A stretch of DNA of 64,000 bases from Limanda limanda. Taxonomy: Eukaryota; Chordata; Actinopteri; Pleuronectiformes; Pleuronectidae. The notes under the pieces are model-generated. The model saw nothing but the letters and a program-made list of their open reading frames with translations. It was not told where the DNA came from and searched no databases. Within the stretch, counting starts at the first letter, position 1; each line of letters opens with the position of its first letter. Shown piece by piece: positions 27,001-37,826 of the stretch. The stretch is taken from the NCBI RefSeq assembly GCF_963576545.1, contig NC_083651.1, positions 10,156,386 to 10,220,385 on the forward strand, given 5' to 3'. Made by a program: the position numbers and the translations under genes.

Positions 27001-30000
27001 ACCAAAATACAGAGCAAAAATGAGGACTCACATGAATCTCAAATTTCCAGCCACTGACTGCCTCGTCTGTCAGGATCTTTGTGAAAGAGATGGTCAGACC
27101 ATCTCGGAAAAACCTCTGACATGCCTCACACTTCACATCCAGTCCTGCAAGGAAAGACATCCCTCATTTAGCATTCTTATAAAATGTGCAACAATGTGAA
27201 ATGAAAGACATTCTTCAGTTAAACATTTAGCCTGAAGAAAGACGCCAAAACGCGAGGCAAGCTTGTTTATGCAGTATCATTCAGACACAAAGTAATGCAA
27301 AGGCATAGAACTACATCAAAATAAATACATGATCAAGTTTTTTAAATGACTGTTGATACGGAAAACCTTTGATCCTTGTGATGTTTTTACAGTGGTAGGA
27401 GGTTGGTCCAAAACTACAGATATTTCTGGCCTAATGTGTGGCTGTTAGTGCCATAGATTCAAGGTCAGCACTGAAACTTTTGACTTTTCGCTCTTCTTTG
27501 TGGCCAGATTGGATTGTATTCTGTGGAACAAATGCTTACTAGTTTCTTTAAGGACGCAGTATGGGTGTTCTTTTATCCCTGGGAGACACCCGAGTGATGC
27601 CGTCTGTGACTTTTGTTTAAAAGCTCATCCATTTGACAGGCTTTAGCGCAATAGCTTAACTGGCCTTTGATTGGTGAGTGGGTTAAAGGGGAGGAGCTTG
27701 ATTGGGACAGAGACACTTTCTGAATGCTTTGGGTGATGTGGAGCAGAGGGTCAGGTGATGATGGAAAGAGATACAGGCAGTCTGTCTGTTTGCGCTGTCC
27801 ATCATGCTTACCCACACGCTTATCTGCTTTGAGTATGGCATCCCAAGAGCATGACATAGGTTGGCAGCAGATAGCCTGGATGCAGTGATGTTTGGATGAA
27901 CGTCATTTTTAAGAGCAGACTTTACAAATCCAAAAGATAATGAAATTGTCAATTAAGATGTATTCCATCTAGATGCAGATGTCACCCATGTATGTAGGCC
28001 AAGGAGTCTTCTAAAATATTCAATTCATTAACTTACAGTTGCAATGTGGCCTTAAATGAATATTTGTTGTGACTGACAACAGTTTCTCCAGTGGCTGTTT
28101 GTCTTTTCAAGATGTCAGAGTACCTTTTCCTTTGTAGAATGTCAAAAGACCCAGTGGAGATAATAATCCTCATGTAACATGAATGCATAGAGGGGAAACT
28201 GGCAACAGCCCTAGAGCTCTGTGACAGCTGCGTCAGCCATAGTTAGTTTTTCAGTCTTTGCCATTCTTATATGCTTAATTATACGGGCCGCAGTCTGACT
28301 AGTGCCCGGTTAATCAGCAGTAGCGTTAGCAATATTTCTGCTGTACCTCAGTCTAGTGTCTGTGGGCATTGTCTTTGTTAGTTCTGGTCACGTGCATGTA
28401 AGAAGTGTCATCAGGCAGAGCAGTTTTGTATGCTTAACAAGGCTAGCAGACAAGTCTATGGCAGGGCTGTGAAAACATAGCTGTGTACGAGAAGTAAATG
28501 TTTTTTGGTCAAAATTACAAATTTAATTAGCATTAAAAAGCAATGCCTGTAGTATATGACTGACAGAGTACATCTCAGACATGGCAGATCATGCAGCACA
28601 GTCCTACCTTTTTTACTCAGGTCTATAGCAGCTTCCAAGAGGACTTCCAACTCTCCTTTTGGCAAAACTGGAACAACCCAACGAGGCCTGGAAGAAAAAA
28701 TTAAGACAATAATTAAAAGAAATGGCAACAATCAAAAAAAAAAAAAAAAAGCAATACACCCTCAAACTCTTCTCACAGTATTAACAAGATTAAGACAAGA
28801 AAACACCTTTGGAAAGAAATCAATTCAAAGACAGGTGTGCTGTTTGGTTCCAAATAGGAATGAAAATGAGGCATAGACCTGGCCTACATGCGTTTTGGGA
28901 GGAGTAGCCTGCCCCATAATGTAGGTTAATTAGTAAGTAATGTGATTCATTTCTCACAGTTAGCAATAGCCATGGAAATGTTTTGAGCTGAGAACTATTC
29001 TGCTGAGCAACCTGGATCACAGAAATAATACTAATAATATTTGTGGGGAAACTGCTGTTCTTCACATTTGTTATGCTATCAATTCACCGAAGAAATGAGT
29101 GTACCAGGCAAACTTGGACTGACCTTGCACTCAAAAGATTTTACATCTTAAAAGGAACAAGAACATCTCTAAATCCTTTAACATCTTGACCTACACCAAC
29201 AACTTTTGTCCAAATGATCCCTGAACTCTACAATCAATTCACAATTTGACAAACTTTGGGTTCACCAAAAACAGCAATTGGCCTCCAATGTTAGAAACTG
29301 AAAAACGCTAGTTTAAAAATGAACGAAAATTTGTATTATATTTCTCATAATAACATAAGCTCTGCAAATTAGTGATTTGTGCCAGTCAACAGTTTACAGC
29401 TTTGCCCATCCTCCGCAGCACCAGGTAAAATCCCAGAGCATGGATATTAGGGTTGCAACAACTTATTGATTTAATAGATTAGAATTGATAATAAAAACAG
29501 CTGGCAACTAATTTAGTCATTGATTAGTCTAGTCTGTTATAATGCAAGGCACACAATGTGGCAGCGTCTCCCTCACTTGACCTAGCCGTCTCCTCTCTGG
29601 AGTCAATGTTTGAAAATGGCGGCGACAAACATCGCTAAGATACAGCAGAGACAAGTCGTGAAAAGTGTGTGAACACATTAATGCTTTAAACCCTACAGAG
29701 ACTGTTAGCTGCAAACTGTGTTAAGGGGATTGCACATGGATCAGCAGCAAAACATCGCTGTGGTATGAACATAATGAGAAAATATGCTGGAGCAATTATT
29801 CTTCTACATTTCCCGGTTTACTGGATCAACTTAAGGTTCACACAATAGATGTTATGCTGCTGTGGGGATGGCAAATCAGCTATACACAAGTATTCTTTGA
29901 GGTTTCAACGTAACATTTTCACTCTCTTTTAAAGTCTCTTCCAGACTCAACAAGAGAGAAAGAGAGGCAGAGAGAGACAGAAACAGGGGTCGAGAGACCC

Positions 30001-32120
30001 ACATGCTTAATGAAGAGTAGGCGTGCTCAAAAGAAACACAAACAGGAAAACAAAAAACGTAATTTTCTTATTTTTTCACAGCAGTTATGTTCTGAAGCAC
30101 AGAAAAACAACCCTAACCCGTGTTGCAACCTGAATACTGCATTCTAATTTGGCGAACAAATTTATCGGGTAGCATTTGACATTCTCTGCTTGAAAATGTG
30201 AACGTGTGATGCTTGACATAATTTGGTTCAGCATGCGGGTAAAATACCTGTTGATCATGTCATCCAGCTTTGCTAGGTCAGTTTGAGGGAAAGCAGGCTC
30301 CTCCTCTTCCAGCTGAGGGGGCCCATCCTCCTGAGCCTGCTCATCTGGTGGGCTCACTGGAGAGTTCTCATTAGATGAGTTAGGAGATGACGTCTAAAAG
30401 AAAAAAGACAAATTCTTAGAACATATATTGATCTCTGTGGATGTATCATATAAACAAAATCTGACATACTTTTTCAAAACAAGCATCAAGAAAATAAGCA
30501 AATTTCACATAAATATCATAAGATTCTTTTGTGCTTCTCAAGCTTTAGTGAATCCAGTGCTCAGTGCGTTTTTGTAACTTACATATAAATCAAACATATG
30601 AACAATGTGAAGTTATAAGTAGATATGCACTGATGCTTTGATAGCAATATTCTTTAATCAATTCATAAACAAACAAGACTATAACTTTATGGAGCAGCTA
30701 GAGGTTCCACTTAAGCTTTAATGCTCATTATACACACTCATTACAATCCAGTCTGCTGTTAATTTAATCTGCGTGCTCCACTGGTCATTTATTATCAAAA
30801 TTGTGTGATTGTACATTTTAATGGAGCATAGAGGGGAATTTTGATCATGGGTGTTCCAAGAGCAAATAAACAAAAGGATCACATAGTGTTAGCTTAACGT
30901 ATCTGATACCGATCCACCATTGTACCATCCACTGTTGTAAAACAGTCTGAATGGGCTAGATCTCAATGCATTAGACAGACTATTTATATCCCTAAAAGAA
31001 TGACTCTAAATTGTATTAATGACTTTTTTCGTAGATAAAATATGTTTTAAAATAAACGTTTTAATGTAATTGTATAAACCTCTTTCCATAGAGACATATG
31101 CCAGTGAAAAGGCATGACTCCCTTTTGTATGGGTGTAGAGTTTCTATTGTTCTAGTAGATAACTGAACATGCATGCAGGTATAAAGAAGCAGGTGTCTCT
31201 CCTGACGGGCACAAACAAATCCATTTATATTCTCATCTCTTACTACTGGATATACAGAACAAATCGTGAAGATTGACGTGGTTATTTAGGAAGAATAAAT
31301 GTGTTAGTATGTGGGTGTATCTTTGTTACAGCTGACAAATAGAAGATTTGGATGCAAGATTGTCCGAGAAACACACAAGCTGCATTTATGATCGGTATTT
31401 TAGGACTGATGTGACCATTCCTTTCTTTATTGCTGTTCTCATCTTGAACATCAGTGGTAGTGGGAGAGTAAAATAGGGATACACATAGTGAAAAGAGATG
31501 CACAACTGAGAAATATGAAATGTGGGGGTGTGTGGTGAAGACTCCTTCTGCCTGGCTGACCTACATAGGCAGCTTGCCTCTCACGTCTTACCACGGCTCA
31601 TCTCTAACCAACACAGGCCTGCAAATGCACATGCACAAAGACACACACACATATCCTTTATCCATCACTCAAGAGGCTCTGTTCATTGATGCCTCTCCTT
31701 CACTCTCTTTCTCCCCCTTTTCCGCTCCCTCCTCCCCTCCCTTTGGGCACCTGCGTGCAGTTAGGTACGAGCAATAGATCTGTTAAATAACTGCGCCGCA
31801 GTCTCTGAACTGCCAGAGATTGTTTGATAAAATAATATTATATTAAATAATAACGAGTCTTATACGAAGTGTAATGCACGGCTATTTTAAACAAATACAA
31901 GAGGACAGATTTAGATGAAAGCATTAGCAATAGGAAGTCAAGATCACAACATTTCAAAGAAGAGGCCAAAAAAAATGAAGGCTGCATTTTGAGTTTGATC
32001 TCGAAAAAGGATGCAGACCTGGTTCTGTGGCAGTGGGGGTTGGCTTTGAGCGTCAGGTGCCTGGCCCTGGCCCTGACTGTCATTGCCCCCCACCGGAGAG
32101 CCACGAGTGGTGGCCGTCAT
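2856..32120 (-). CDS. usp9x: usp9x: ubiquitin-specific peptidase 9, X-linked orthologue (FAF-X), complete coding region, 45 coding exons
   Basis: This is a giant cysteine deubiquitinase that cleaves mono- and polyubiquitin from many cytoplasmic substrates; the known family acts in TGF-beta/SMAD, Wnt, apoptosis, endosomal and neuronal pathways. Joining 45 exons gives 2615 residues against about 2554-2570 in human, with phase preserved at every junction. Visible parts are a helical-repeat N-terminal half, a ubiquitin-like segment (about 881-961), the USP catalytic domain (Cys box [13 protein letters not shown] with Cys1563; His box [15 protein letters not shown] with His1875; CxxC pairs 1720/1723 and 1767/1770) and a long C-terminal helical region. 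The start ATG at 32120 opens [14 protein letters not shown], as in vertebrate orthologues; no in-frame ATG lies between it and the exon's 3' splice site. The stop is TAA at 2856-2858. All catalytic signatures are intact, so the gene looks functional. The excess length is mainly a low-complexity insertion in the last exon. Identity is very secure; single boundaries could be off by a few bases. Confidence 0.97.
2967..3116 (-). repeat. usp9x: Coding low-complexity insertion in usp9x: Pro/Gly-rich with a poly-Thr run
   Basis: These bases encode about residues 2530-2579. They are rich in PG, GPG and SGP units and include eight consecutive Thr encoded by a GGT/ACC-type trinucleotide run near 3050-3080. 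The segment is absent from the human protein as I remember it. It is GC-rich, repetitive and in frame, so replication slippage in a disordered tail is the simplest origin. Confidence 0.8.
9027..10537 (-). other. usp9x intron, 1.5 kb, no recognisable gene
   Basis: This intron separates the last catalytic exon from the C-terminal exons. It is A/T-rich with short homopolymers. I see no coding, RNA-gene or clear transposon signature on either strand. Confidence 0.7.
10538..13003 (-). other. usp9x: usp9x exon block 4: USP catalytic domain, residues 1463-2025
   Basis: Exons are 13003-12796, 12708-12488, 12169-11982, 11886-11713, 11596-11455 and 11294-10538; the last, 757 bases, is the largest wholly coding exon. 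The Cys box with nucleophile Cys1563 lies in 12708-12488. The two zinc-type pairs CQGC (1720-1723) and CEKC (1767-1770) lie in the exons ending 11713 and 11455. The QLKRFDYDW motif, the His box (His1875) and the closing [13 protein letters not shown], which carries the usual third catalytic Asn/Asp position, lie in 11294-10538. Nothing essential to peptidase-family C19 is missing. The intron at 12709-12795 is only 87 bases. Confidence 0.96.
13099..15716 (-). other. usp9x: usp9x exon block 3: helical region before the catalytic domain, residues 1012-1462
   Basis: Exons are 15716-15596, 15487-15357, 15104-14826, 14700-14575, 14430-14305, 14043-13877, 13757-13649, 13533-13387 and 13245-13099. 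The peptide includes [39 protein letters not shown] and [18 protein letters not shown], all nearly the same as vertebrate USP9X. Introns are mostly 85-250 bases, so this is the densest part of the gene. No repeat insertion was seen inside the block. Confidence 0.94.
15950..16200. repeat. Fish MITE-like repeat copy in a usp9x intron
   Basis: The stretch includes GTTTATCCCTGAAACTGCAA, GTGTTTTGTGGATTCAAACA and TGAGGGTGAATTATCCCTTT. The same words in the same order occur at 20640-20762. They are typical of a short dispersed element common in fish. It lies between exons 16294 and 15716 and affects no splice site. Confidence 0.65.
16294..19337 (-). other. usp9x: usp9x exon block 2: middle solenoid and ubiquitin-like domain, residues 589-1011
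   Basis: Exons are 19337-19204, 19078-18988, 18512-18399, 18285-18057, 17704-17609, 17460-17249, 16892-16652 and 16443-16294. Exon 16892-16652 encodes a beta-rich segment beginning near [18 protein letters not shown] and ending near [11 protein letters not shown]. It corresponds to the ubiquitin-like domain reported in USP9X. The next exon encodes a Ser-rich linker ([20 protein letters not shown]), probably flexible. Exon 17704-17609 ends in two in-frame GT donors six bases apart; I chose the upstream one, which matches the human protein. Confidence 0.93.
19338..22107 (-). other. usp9x intron, 2.8 kb, contains the fold-back MITE
   Basis: Apart from the fold-back repeat at 20195-20762, the intron is A/T-rich sequence with no coding or RNA-gene signal that I can see. 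A poly-A run lies at 21598-21611. Confidence 0.65.
20195..20762. repeat. Fold-back MITE-like element in the largest mid-gene usp9x intron
   Basis: The left arm begins GAGTCCACAAAACACTTCTG. The right arm carries its reverse complement, CCAAAAGTGTTTTGTGGACT, at about 20660. Inner arms also pair: CATGCCTCCATGCTGGTCGT near 20328 with CGAGCAGTATGGAGGCATG near 20545, and the TCAAATTTGACTCGAAA region near 20380 with TTTCGAGTCAAATTTGA near 20505. The element could form a long RNA hairpin in the pre-mRNA. No protein is encoded. Confidence 0.75.
25287..27031 (-). other. usp9x intron, 1.7 kb, nothing recognisable
   Basis: A/T-rich intron between exons 27144-27032 and 25286-25068. The few short ORFs inside lack codon bias or recognisable motifs and cross no plausible splice junctions. 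Confidence 0.65.
27145..30247 (-). other. usp9x introns around exon 28687-28608; mostly unremarkable, one repeat-like stretch
   Basis: Two introns flank the 80-base exon at 28687-28608. Near 29448-29540 the sequence AGGGTTGCAACAACTTATTG followed by AT-rich text resembles one end of the dispersed AGGGCTGCAAC-type fish DNA elements; it is partial and uncertain. A 17-base A run lies at 28734-28750. I see no gene. Confidence 0.5.
30394..32018 (-). other. usp9x intron, 1.6 kb, nothing recognisable
   Basis: The intron following the start-codon exon. It is A/T-rich; a pyrimidine-rich patch near 31690-31745 and CA-rich words near 31630-31655 are simple sequence. No conserved coding signal was seen. 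Confidence 0.6.
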
Positions 32121-32287
32121 GCTCGCCACAGGGCAGATCTTGGCAATCTTGGCCTCTTAGGGAGCGCTGGCCAGGAGGGAAATCACAGCCACCTCAGCTG
32201 TAGAGCAGAGGGAAGAGAGCCCGAACACACGAGAGAGGGACACAAGCACCTGGAGATCTGGATGTGCCGATGAGACCATTGCATAAC
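32019..32287 (-). promoter_or_regulatory. usp9x: usp9x exon 2: 5' UTR segment with two upstream ORFs ahead of the main ATG
   Basis: The exon opens after a CTCCAG acceptor at 32288 and runs into coding sequence at 32120. Two ATGs five bases apart start upstream ORFs in different frames. One covers 32284-32183 (33 codons) and the other 32279-32157 (40 codons). Both end before the main ATG. A scanning ribosome would meet both, so translation could be damped or regulated. Kozak strength and real use are not known from sequence. Confidence 0.6.
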
Positions 32288-35200
32288 CTGGAGATGGGAA
32301 AGGGGAAAAAGGTCAGATTTGATCCAATGGCATCTAAATGCAAAATAGGTTAACAGATGGTTATGATCTTGTATGGCAGATATAACCATTTAAATCAACT
32401 CAAACTGACTTGGGGTGAGCCTGTTACTTAGCTAACTAACTAAAATTGTGTAGTGTTATAAATTAGGATGCTGCAACCAGGCTTTGAACTGGCTGATATG
32501 GATCACTGATTTCTTTGCAATTAGATTCAGAATATCCAGTAACAATCAAAACTTTATTTCCTGCCTCATTACATCTTAATTACACCAAAATCAGCAACAC
32601 ATTTACATTCTACATAGGTCTCCCACAACAGCATGCTGTAGTAAATAACCCTAGAGAAGTGTCAAATGACAAATTGTATTAGTAAAGCTTCTTTCACAAA
32701 TGTAGTGTAACCCTGAACATTTCTACACATGATATAAAAGGAGCTTTATGAGTGAGCACAAATGTCCGAATAAGTTGGACCGGACATTAAAACTGACTTG
32801 ACTTAAGCTCCCTAGTGAAAAGTCTGCTTAAAGTCAGAATAAACCAGCGTGAGGACAGTAGGTACATGTCCGGAGTATTCACAGAGCTGTATGAGTAGGC
32901 ATTTTTGGACATTTCTAGGCTTCCCCCCTGCACACTTTACCCTGACCCCTTGCCTAAACTAAACAGTATCACAGATCCCACACAGAAAATCTTCAGTTCA
33001 GTGCTGCATGTGTTAAAGGGCAACACTGGACATTGTCCAAAGTTCAAATGTGACAACAGCTTAACAGACATTTCTGCATCTCTTTCAGAGACAAAGTACA
33101 TTAACCGACCTGGGGTCAAGACTGCAGCAGCTGGTGGCAATACCAGTCTCTCTCTACAATAACAAAGCGGCTCTAAACTTGTTGCATCCTTTGTCACAGA
33201 TACATTTTGTCACAGCCAATGCAATTCTGGATAAGGTGCTTCAAGGCAGCACAATATCATCACTATTCGGGTTTTCATTTGTAAGGCTGTCATTATGTTG
33301 CTTCATGCTAACACAGACCAACAACAGTAATACAGCATTATGTACTAGAAGCCACATGATTCTGCCAACCTAAATTAATCTGAAATCCCACCACATCCAG
33401 TGCAAGCTCAAATTTGTGTGAGTTTAGATGCGTGCATCCAACCTTATGTAGGGAGGCTGTATAAGTTATGTGAAGTGAAAACACTGCTTTCCATTTATTT
33501 TGAGGATTTTCTCAGATAAGTATATAAGTTTAGTCATTAATATTGCACATCATTTGATTCTAAATAGCGCGGGATTCACTGACATATCCCTATTGTTGAA
33601 CTGAGCGAATTGATCACCATTATAATAATAATAATTACCGGCATTATAACAGGACACATTGAATCAGTTATCTATTGTCAAGCCAGTTATATTTATATTG
33701 CTCAATGTGACAAATCTGCCTCAGGGGCTCTATGATCTAATTGAATAACTTAGTCTTCACAGACTGTTTATCAGAACCCGGGTATTGTTTTTATTGTGTG
33801 GGACATAACTTTTATTGTTGACTATGAAATTGTGCTTGCCTAAGTAACTGCTGAGATCTGGAAAATGATAACCAGTTTTCTACCAGTGTTAAATTAATAA
33901 GATAAATTCCTCACCGTGTGAAAGAAAATGGGATCATTCTTTTATGTGTAAGGGAACGCTAGGCTTGATTTAAACATTGTTTGCGTTAACATGAAATAAG
34001 CTTGGCCTTGTTATCAAAGATACCAATCAAGCAGTTTGAGTCAGGATAGGACCAATATATGTTATCGGATTGATGCATCCCTAGCCAGAACAAGTGGTCA
34101 AATTAACAGCAGCACTTTTGCCAGATTATCTAAACCACTTTATGTGATGTAATATTCCCTAATGGCACAGGAAAACTGTGTGTACATGCATGACTTGGAT
34201 GCTTAGTAAGGCAGGCCAAAGTTAACCCTAGCTGTGAAGGATGTTTATCAGACGACATTGAATTCTTGTTGTTTGTATTTCAATGGTATGAACGTCTAAA
34301 TCTGTCACCCAAGGTTTGCGTCTCAAAGATCATATCTGAAAAATAAAAATTAAAACAAAAATTAAGGACGCATGATAGTCTGGTTGTCCTCGCCTTGTGT
34401 GACTTCCTTTCGGTGATGCCTTGCCATCCCCAAATAACTTGGAAAGTGTAATGTAATCAAAAGCAATGGAGATGATGAAGAAAACCCAGAAGCTGCCCTT
34501 TAAATGTCTGTATGACATTTGGTGAAATATGATACATCTTGCCTTGACTGCCTCATCAATCTCAAATCCTTAAGATAAATAAATCGTTTTTAAAGAACCA
34601 TATACTGCATTTCAATCTTAAAGCTTAATTTCCAAAAAGTATATTCATTTTTCAGCATCCAAAAAAGTATAAAATAATACTAATATTCTATGAATACTGC
34701 CATTACATAGGATTATAGTATAATGATAGACCTATGGATAAGGAGCTATGACTTTTGGGGACAACTTATGAGCAGACATTTCTTAGTACCAACAAAAGAA
34801 AAAGCCAAAGCTTAAAACTATTAGGAAAACATCAATTATGGGTTGTTAATTAGTTCCCATTTTCTACAGTCGCCAAAGCTCACAATTGAACATGTTAAAA
34901 CCACAATTATCACAAATCATGTGATATGCTATAATCCATCAATTAGATAAATGGTAATGTCACAATATGTTGCTTGCCTATTAAATTATCACGGTAATCT
35001 TCACCACAACCTTCAGTCTTCCGGTCATCAAAATTAACACTTAGGGTATAGAGTTGGCGCTGTTTCTGCAAATTTCAATTCAGGGTGGGAGAGTAATGCA
35101 TTCTCTATAAACTGACATTGACACCAGAGCAAAAGAAATAAAACATTTGAAAGAAGGTTAAGACATACTATATGCTAATTAACAAACTGGAAGCTTCAGT

Positions 35201-36901
35201 GGAAAATCACAATAATTGTAACTAAGTTGCAAGACTCTATCTGATCTCAATTCCTATTACTTCGGCCATCTTCACAAAGTCGTCAGCACAGAAAAATTGA
35301 GAGTTTACCTGATAAACAATTGACTGGTAATAAGAAGAGAACTGAAATAGACTTTGCGGATGCAGATTATGCAAAAGTTTGAGATATAAATAAGATGACA
35401 TTCTGAATATGAAGAATAAATGCTGCTGCTGATCTGTCCTTTTGGGAAATAATAATGGTTATTAACCCCAAAGACAAACTGCAAGCATGTGTCTAACAGC
35501 AAGTAAGCATGGGTAAGAACTGAATAAGAAGATTGGATTTTTGGTGACCATAAGTATATTTAGTGAGCATCTATACATTTCTAATAAGACAGATTAGATA
35601 AATGGTTAAGGCTTTAAGTTTGGGTTTACTGTAGTAAAACCACATTATTTCCTATTTCACAGGTACCAAGACACCCTTGTTCAATAAAGGTTGCAGCCAT
35701 TACTTCAGGCATACTTCATTACAGTCATTATAAACATGGTATGGCGAGTGTCTTTGCCTTGCAGGAAACTGAATGTCACAGTATGGAACTACTATCAGTA
35801 AAACCACTCAGTCGCGAACTGTCTACTAGAGCAGGAAAGGGTGGATTACTTTTATGACGCACAAAAACATGTTATGTGTTATCAGTGTAAAAAAGGCACA
35901 CGCTAACTGCAGATGCCATTAGGACAAACGCACAACTGCGGCCTTTCAAGCTGAACCGGCTTCAGAACGTTAACGTCAGTGTTATTTAAAAACCATTGTA
36001 CAGACGGTGAAATCACCATCGTTAAATATAATGTGTGAAGCCGTGAATCAGCCTCGAATCTCACACAGTGCAGGTGCACATACAGTACACGGTGACAGGT
36101 ACGGTTCATAACACACGGCAGCTTTACAGTCGTTAACAGCTGGTTGGGTTAGTTAGCGCCTGCAGCTAGCTAGCTGCGGCAACTACCGCTTGGTTAGCCT
36201 GCAAGGCGATCCGCCCAGACAGCGGGGAAGGCCTCGTCCACAGCCCGCTACGCCGAGGCCTCATTATTCGGTCGGGCCTGACATTATACTTGCCCAGCAA
36301 AAGCTTATCTAGATAACTGGTGAACTTAAGCACACAGAGGAATTGGGTGATGCCTTCAATCATGATCGATTTAAAAATCCCTTCCCCAAACGTTATTGTT
36401 GGCCAACCAAGCTGAGCATCGACCGTGCTAACCAGAAGCCATCCAGATAAACAGTGGTCGTTATGTAGCCGCTAGCTTACGTGCGAGTGAGCAGCCGAAG
36501 GTACATTCAGCTAACGTTTCTATTTTGACAAGCGGCTGCTTGATGTGACTCGACAACTAATTCATTTCCTCATCTATTAAGCCAACAGTGCGATATTAAG
36601 ATTCATATCGTGAAGCTGTCATCACAACGCTCAGGATAAGTTAACACAGATAGCCGTCTTAGATAACCATAAATATGCAAGTGACAGGGGAGTCGTCTAT
36701 TTCCTGAAATGTAACAGAGTGTTCTGACCTGCATCGACTAACGCTAACTTATAACTTAGCTCAAACAAATCGAAAATAAAATATGGGAAGCCTGGGTGAA
36801 ATAAAATGTTAACAGCAATGTATATTATGCAAAGCCATTATTCGTGAATTATAAAAATGGTGGCAAAGGGGGGAATAAATTGCAATAACTTGTAAACATA
36901 C
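32288..36901 (-). other. usp9x first intron, 4.6-4.9 kb
   Basis: This intron separates the non-coding first exon(s) from the start-codon exon. The left 3.5 kb is A/T-rich with no gene that I recognise. The right end (about 36100-36900) is richer in CpG and in AGCTAGC words, including the palindrome GCAGCTAGCTAGCTGC at 36161-36176, and merges into the promoter region. Confidence 0.6.
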
Positions 36902-37020
36902 CAGGTTTAAAGGAAATGTTCCTCCTCTGTCTGTAGACAGTGCCGAGGACAATCTGCGGGTAGCTAGCGCTAGCTTGGCTTCAGGGAATGTAGCTGGGCG
37001 AGCTAATGAAACCGCACTGT
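36902..37020 (-). promoter_or_regulatory. usp9x: usp9x possible alternative or second non-coding 5' exon
   Basis: On the minus strand a second donor (AAACCTG|GTATGT) lies at 36902/36901, about 320 bases downstream of the first. The exon's upstream end is unclear: CCGCAG and CTACAG could both act as acceptors, or this may be an alternative first exon. Only the donor is well supported. Confidence 0.35.
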
Positions 37021-37225
37021 TAATATCACGAACTGCAGTTTAGTAGCATTGACATTGTCCAAGTCTCAGCGAACAGCAGCAAACAGAGAAAAACCCACCA
37101 GCGGCTGAATCACACAGGAAACCCAGACGCAGTTATGTTCCCTTGCATCCACTCCCAGCTGACGCTAGCGGTAGCCAGCTAACAATCAGCAGGCAGCGCA
37201 GCGAGCTAGTTAGCTAACAACTCAC

Positions 37226-37500
37226 CAGGAATTTGATATGACTTGCCCCTCTATCCACGGGCTCCGTCCAGCCTTCAACGATGGTGTCGTCGTATATTAC
37301 ATAAACGTGGCCTATATCGGTGACAGTTTCGCAGGACACAAAGCTGTTACCGGAAAGGTCTAATTCCTACGGTTTTTCCCTCTGCTTCTGGGTGTTTTTC
37401 CTGCGTCACCGGCGCGGTAACAGCCCCCTAACTCTGTCTAGTCCGATTTCTAGGGCTTGTCACTTCGGTCCCAGCAGTCACTCACAACTTGACTCGGTTC
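37226..37500 (-). promoter_or_regulatory. usp9x: usp9x putative first exon and CpG-rich promoter, with YY1-type motif
   Basis: A GC- and CpG-rich stretch at about 37220-37620 sits just upstream of the gene. On the minus strand a good donor (CCTG|GTGAG) at 37226/37225 would end a non-coding first exon. A YY1-like AACATGGCGGAAG (37501-37513), overlapping an ETS-like GGAAG, marks a likely start-site region. The true transcription start is not determinable by eye, so the upper limit given is approximate. Confidence 0.5.
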
Positions 37501-37826
37501 AACATGGCGGAAGCGCAGTCAGACCCAGATGCAGCTCAGTAAAAGCGGGACAGGCGAGTGTGTGAACTCCGGCGCGCTGCGTTGTCACCGAGCTCGTTTG
37601 CACCGCAACCGAGCGCAGTCGGGAAAACACAAGGGCTGCTGAATGGAAAGGCTTAAAACCCTGAATTCCGATAAGTGACTCCGGCTCCAGCGGATAGGTT
37701 ACATCCGTAGCTTGGATAAAACCAGGGGGAGAAAAGGCTGAGCGACCCCACGCACCTGGTTATATCGCCCCCTGTCGCCCGGGGTGGTCATAAAATGCAT
37801 GTGCAATATTTGATATAAACGCAGTT

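Larger units (their letters stand above)
22108..32287 (-). other. usp9x: usp9x exon block 1: translation start and N-terminal region, residues 1-589
   Basis: Exons in transcription order are 32287-32019 (coding from 32120), 30393-30248, 28687-28608, 27144-27032, 25286-25068, 24279-24164, 24075-23824, 23719-23584, 23485-23333, 22825-22721, 22550-22344 and 22244-22108. Each is bounded by AG and GT on the minus strand, and phases agree throughout. The first coding exon encodes a Gln/Pro/Gly-rich disordered leader. After it come the conserved [19 protein letters not shown] stretch and helical repeat segments such as [18 protein letters not shown]. In the family this region is an alpha-solenoid thought to serve substrate and partner binding. 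The larger introns here contain the spacer sequence described separately. Confidence 0.93.

Noticed and set aside
37503..37541. Plus-strand 12-codon ORF starting in ATGGCGGAAGCG, as a divergent gene start
   Set aside because: The ATG is part of a YY1-type motif, the frame stops after 12 codons and no donor continues it convincingly.
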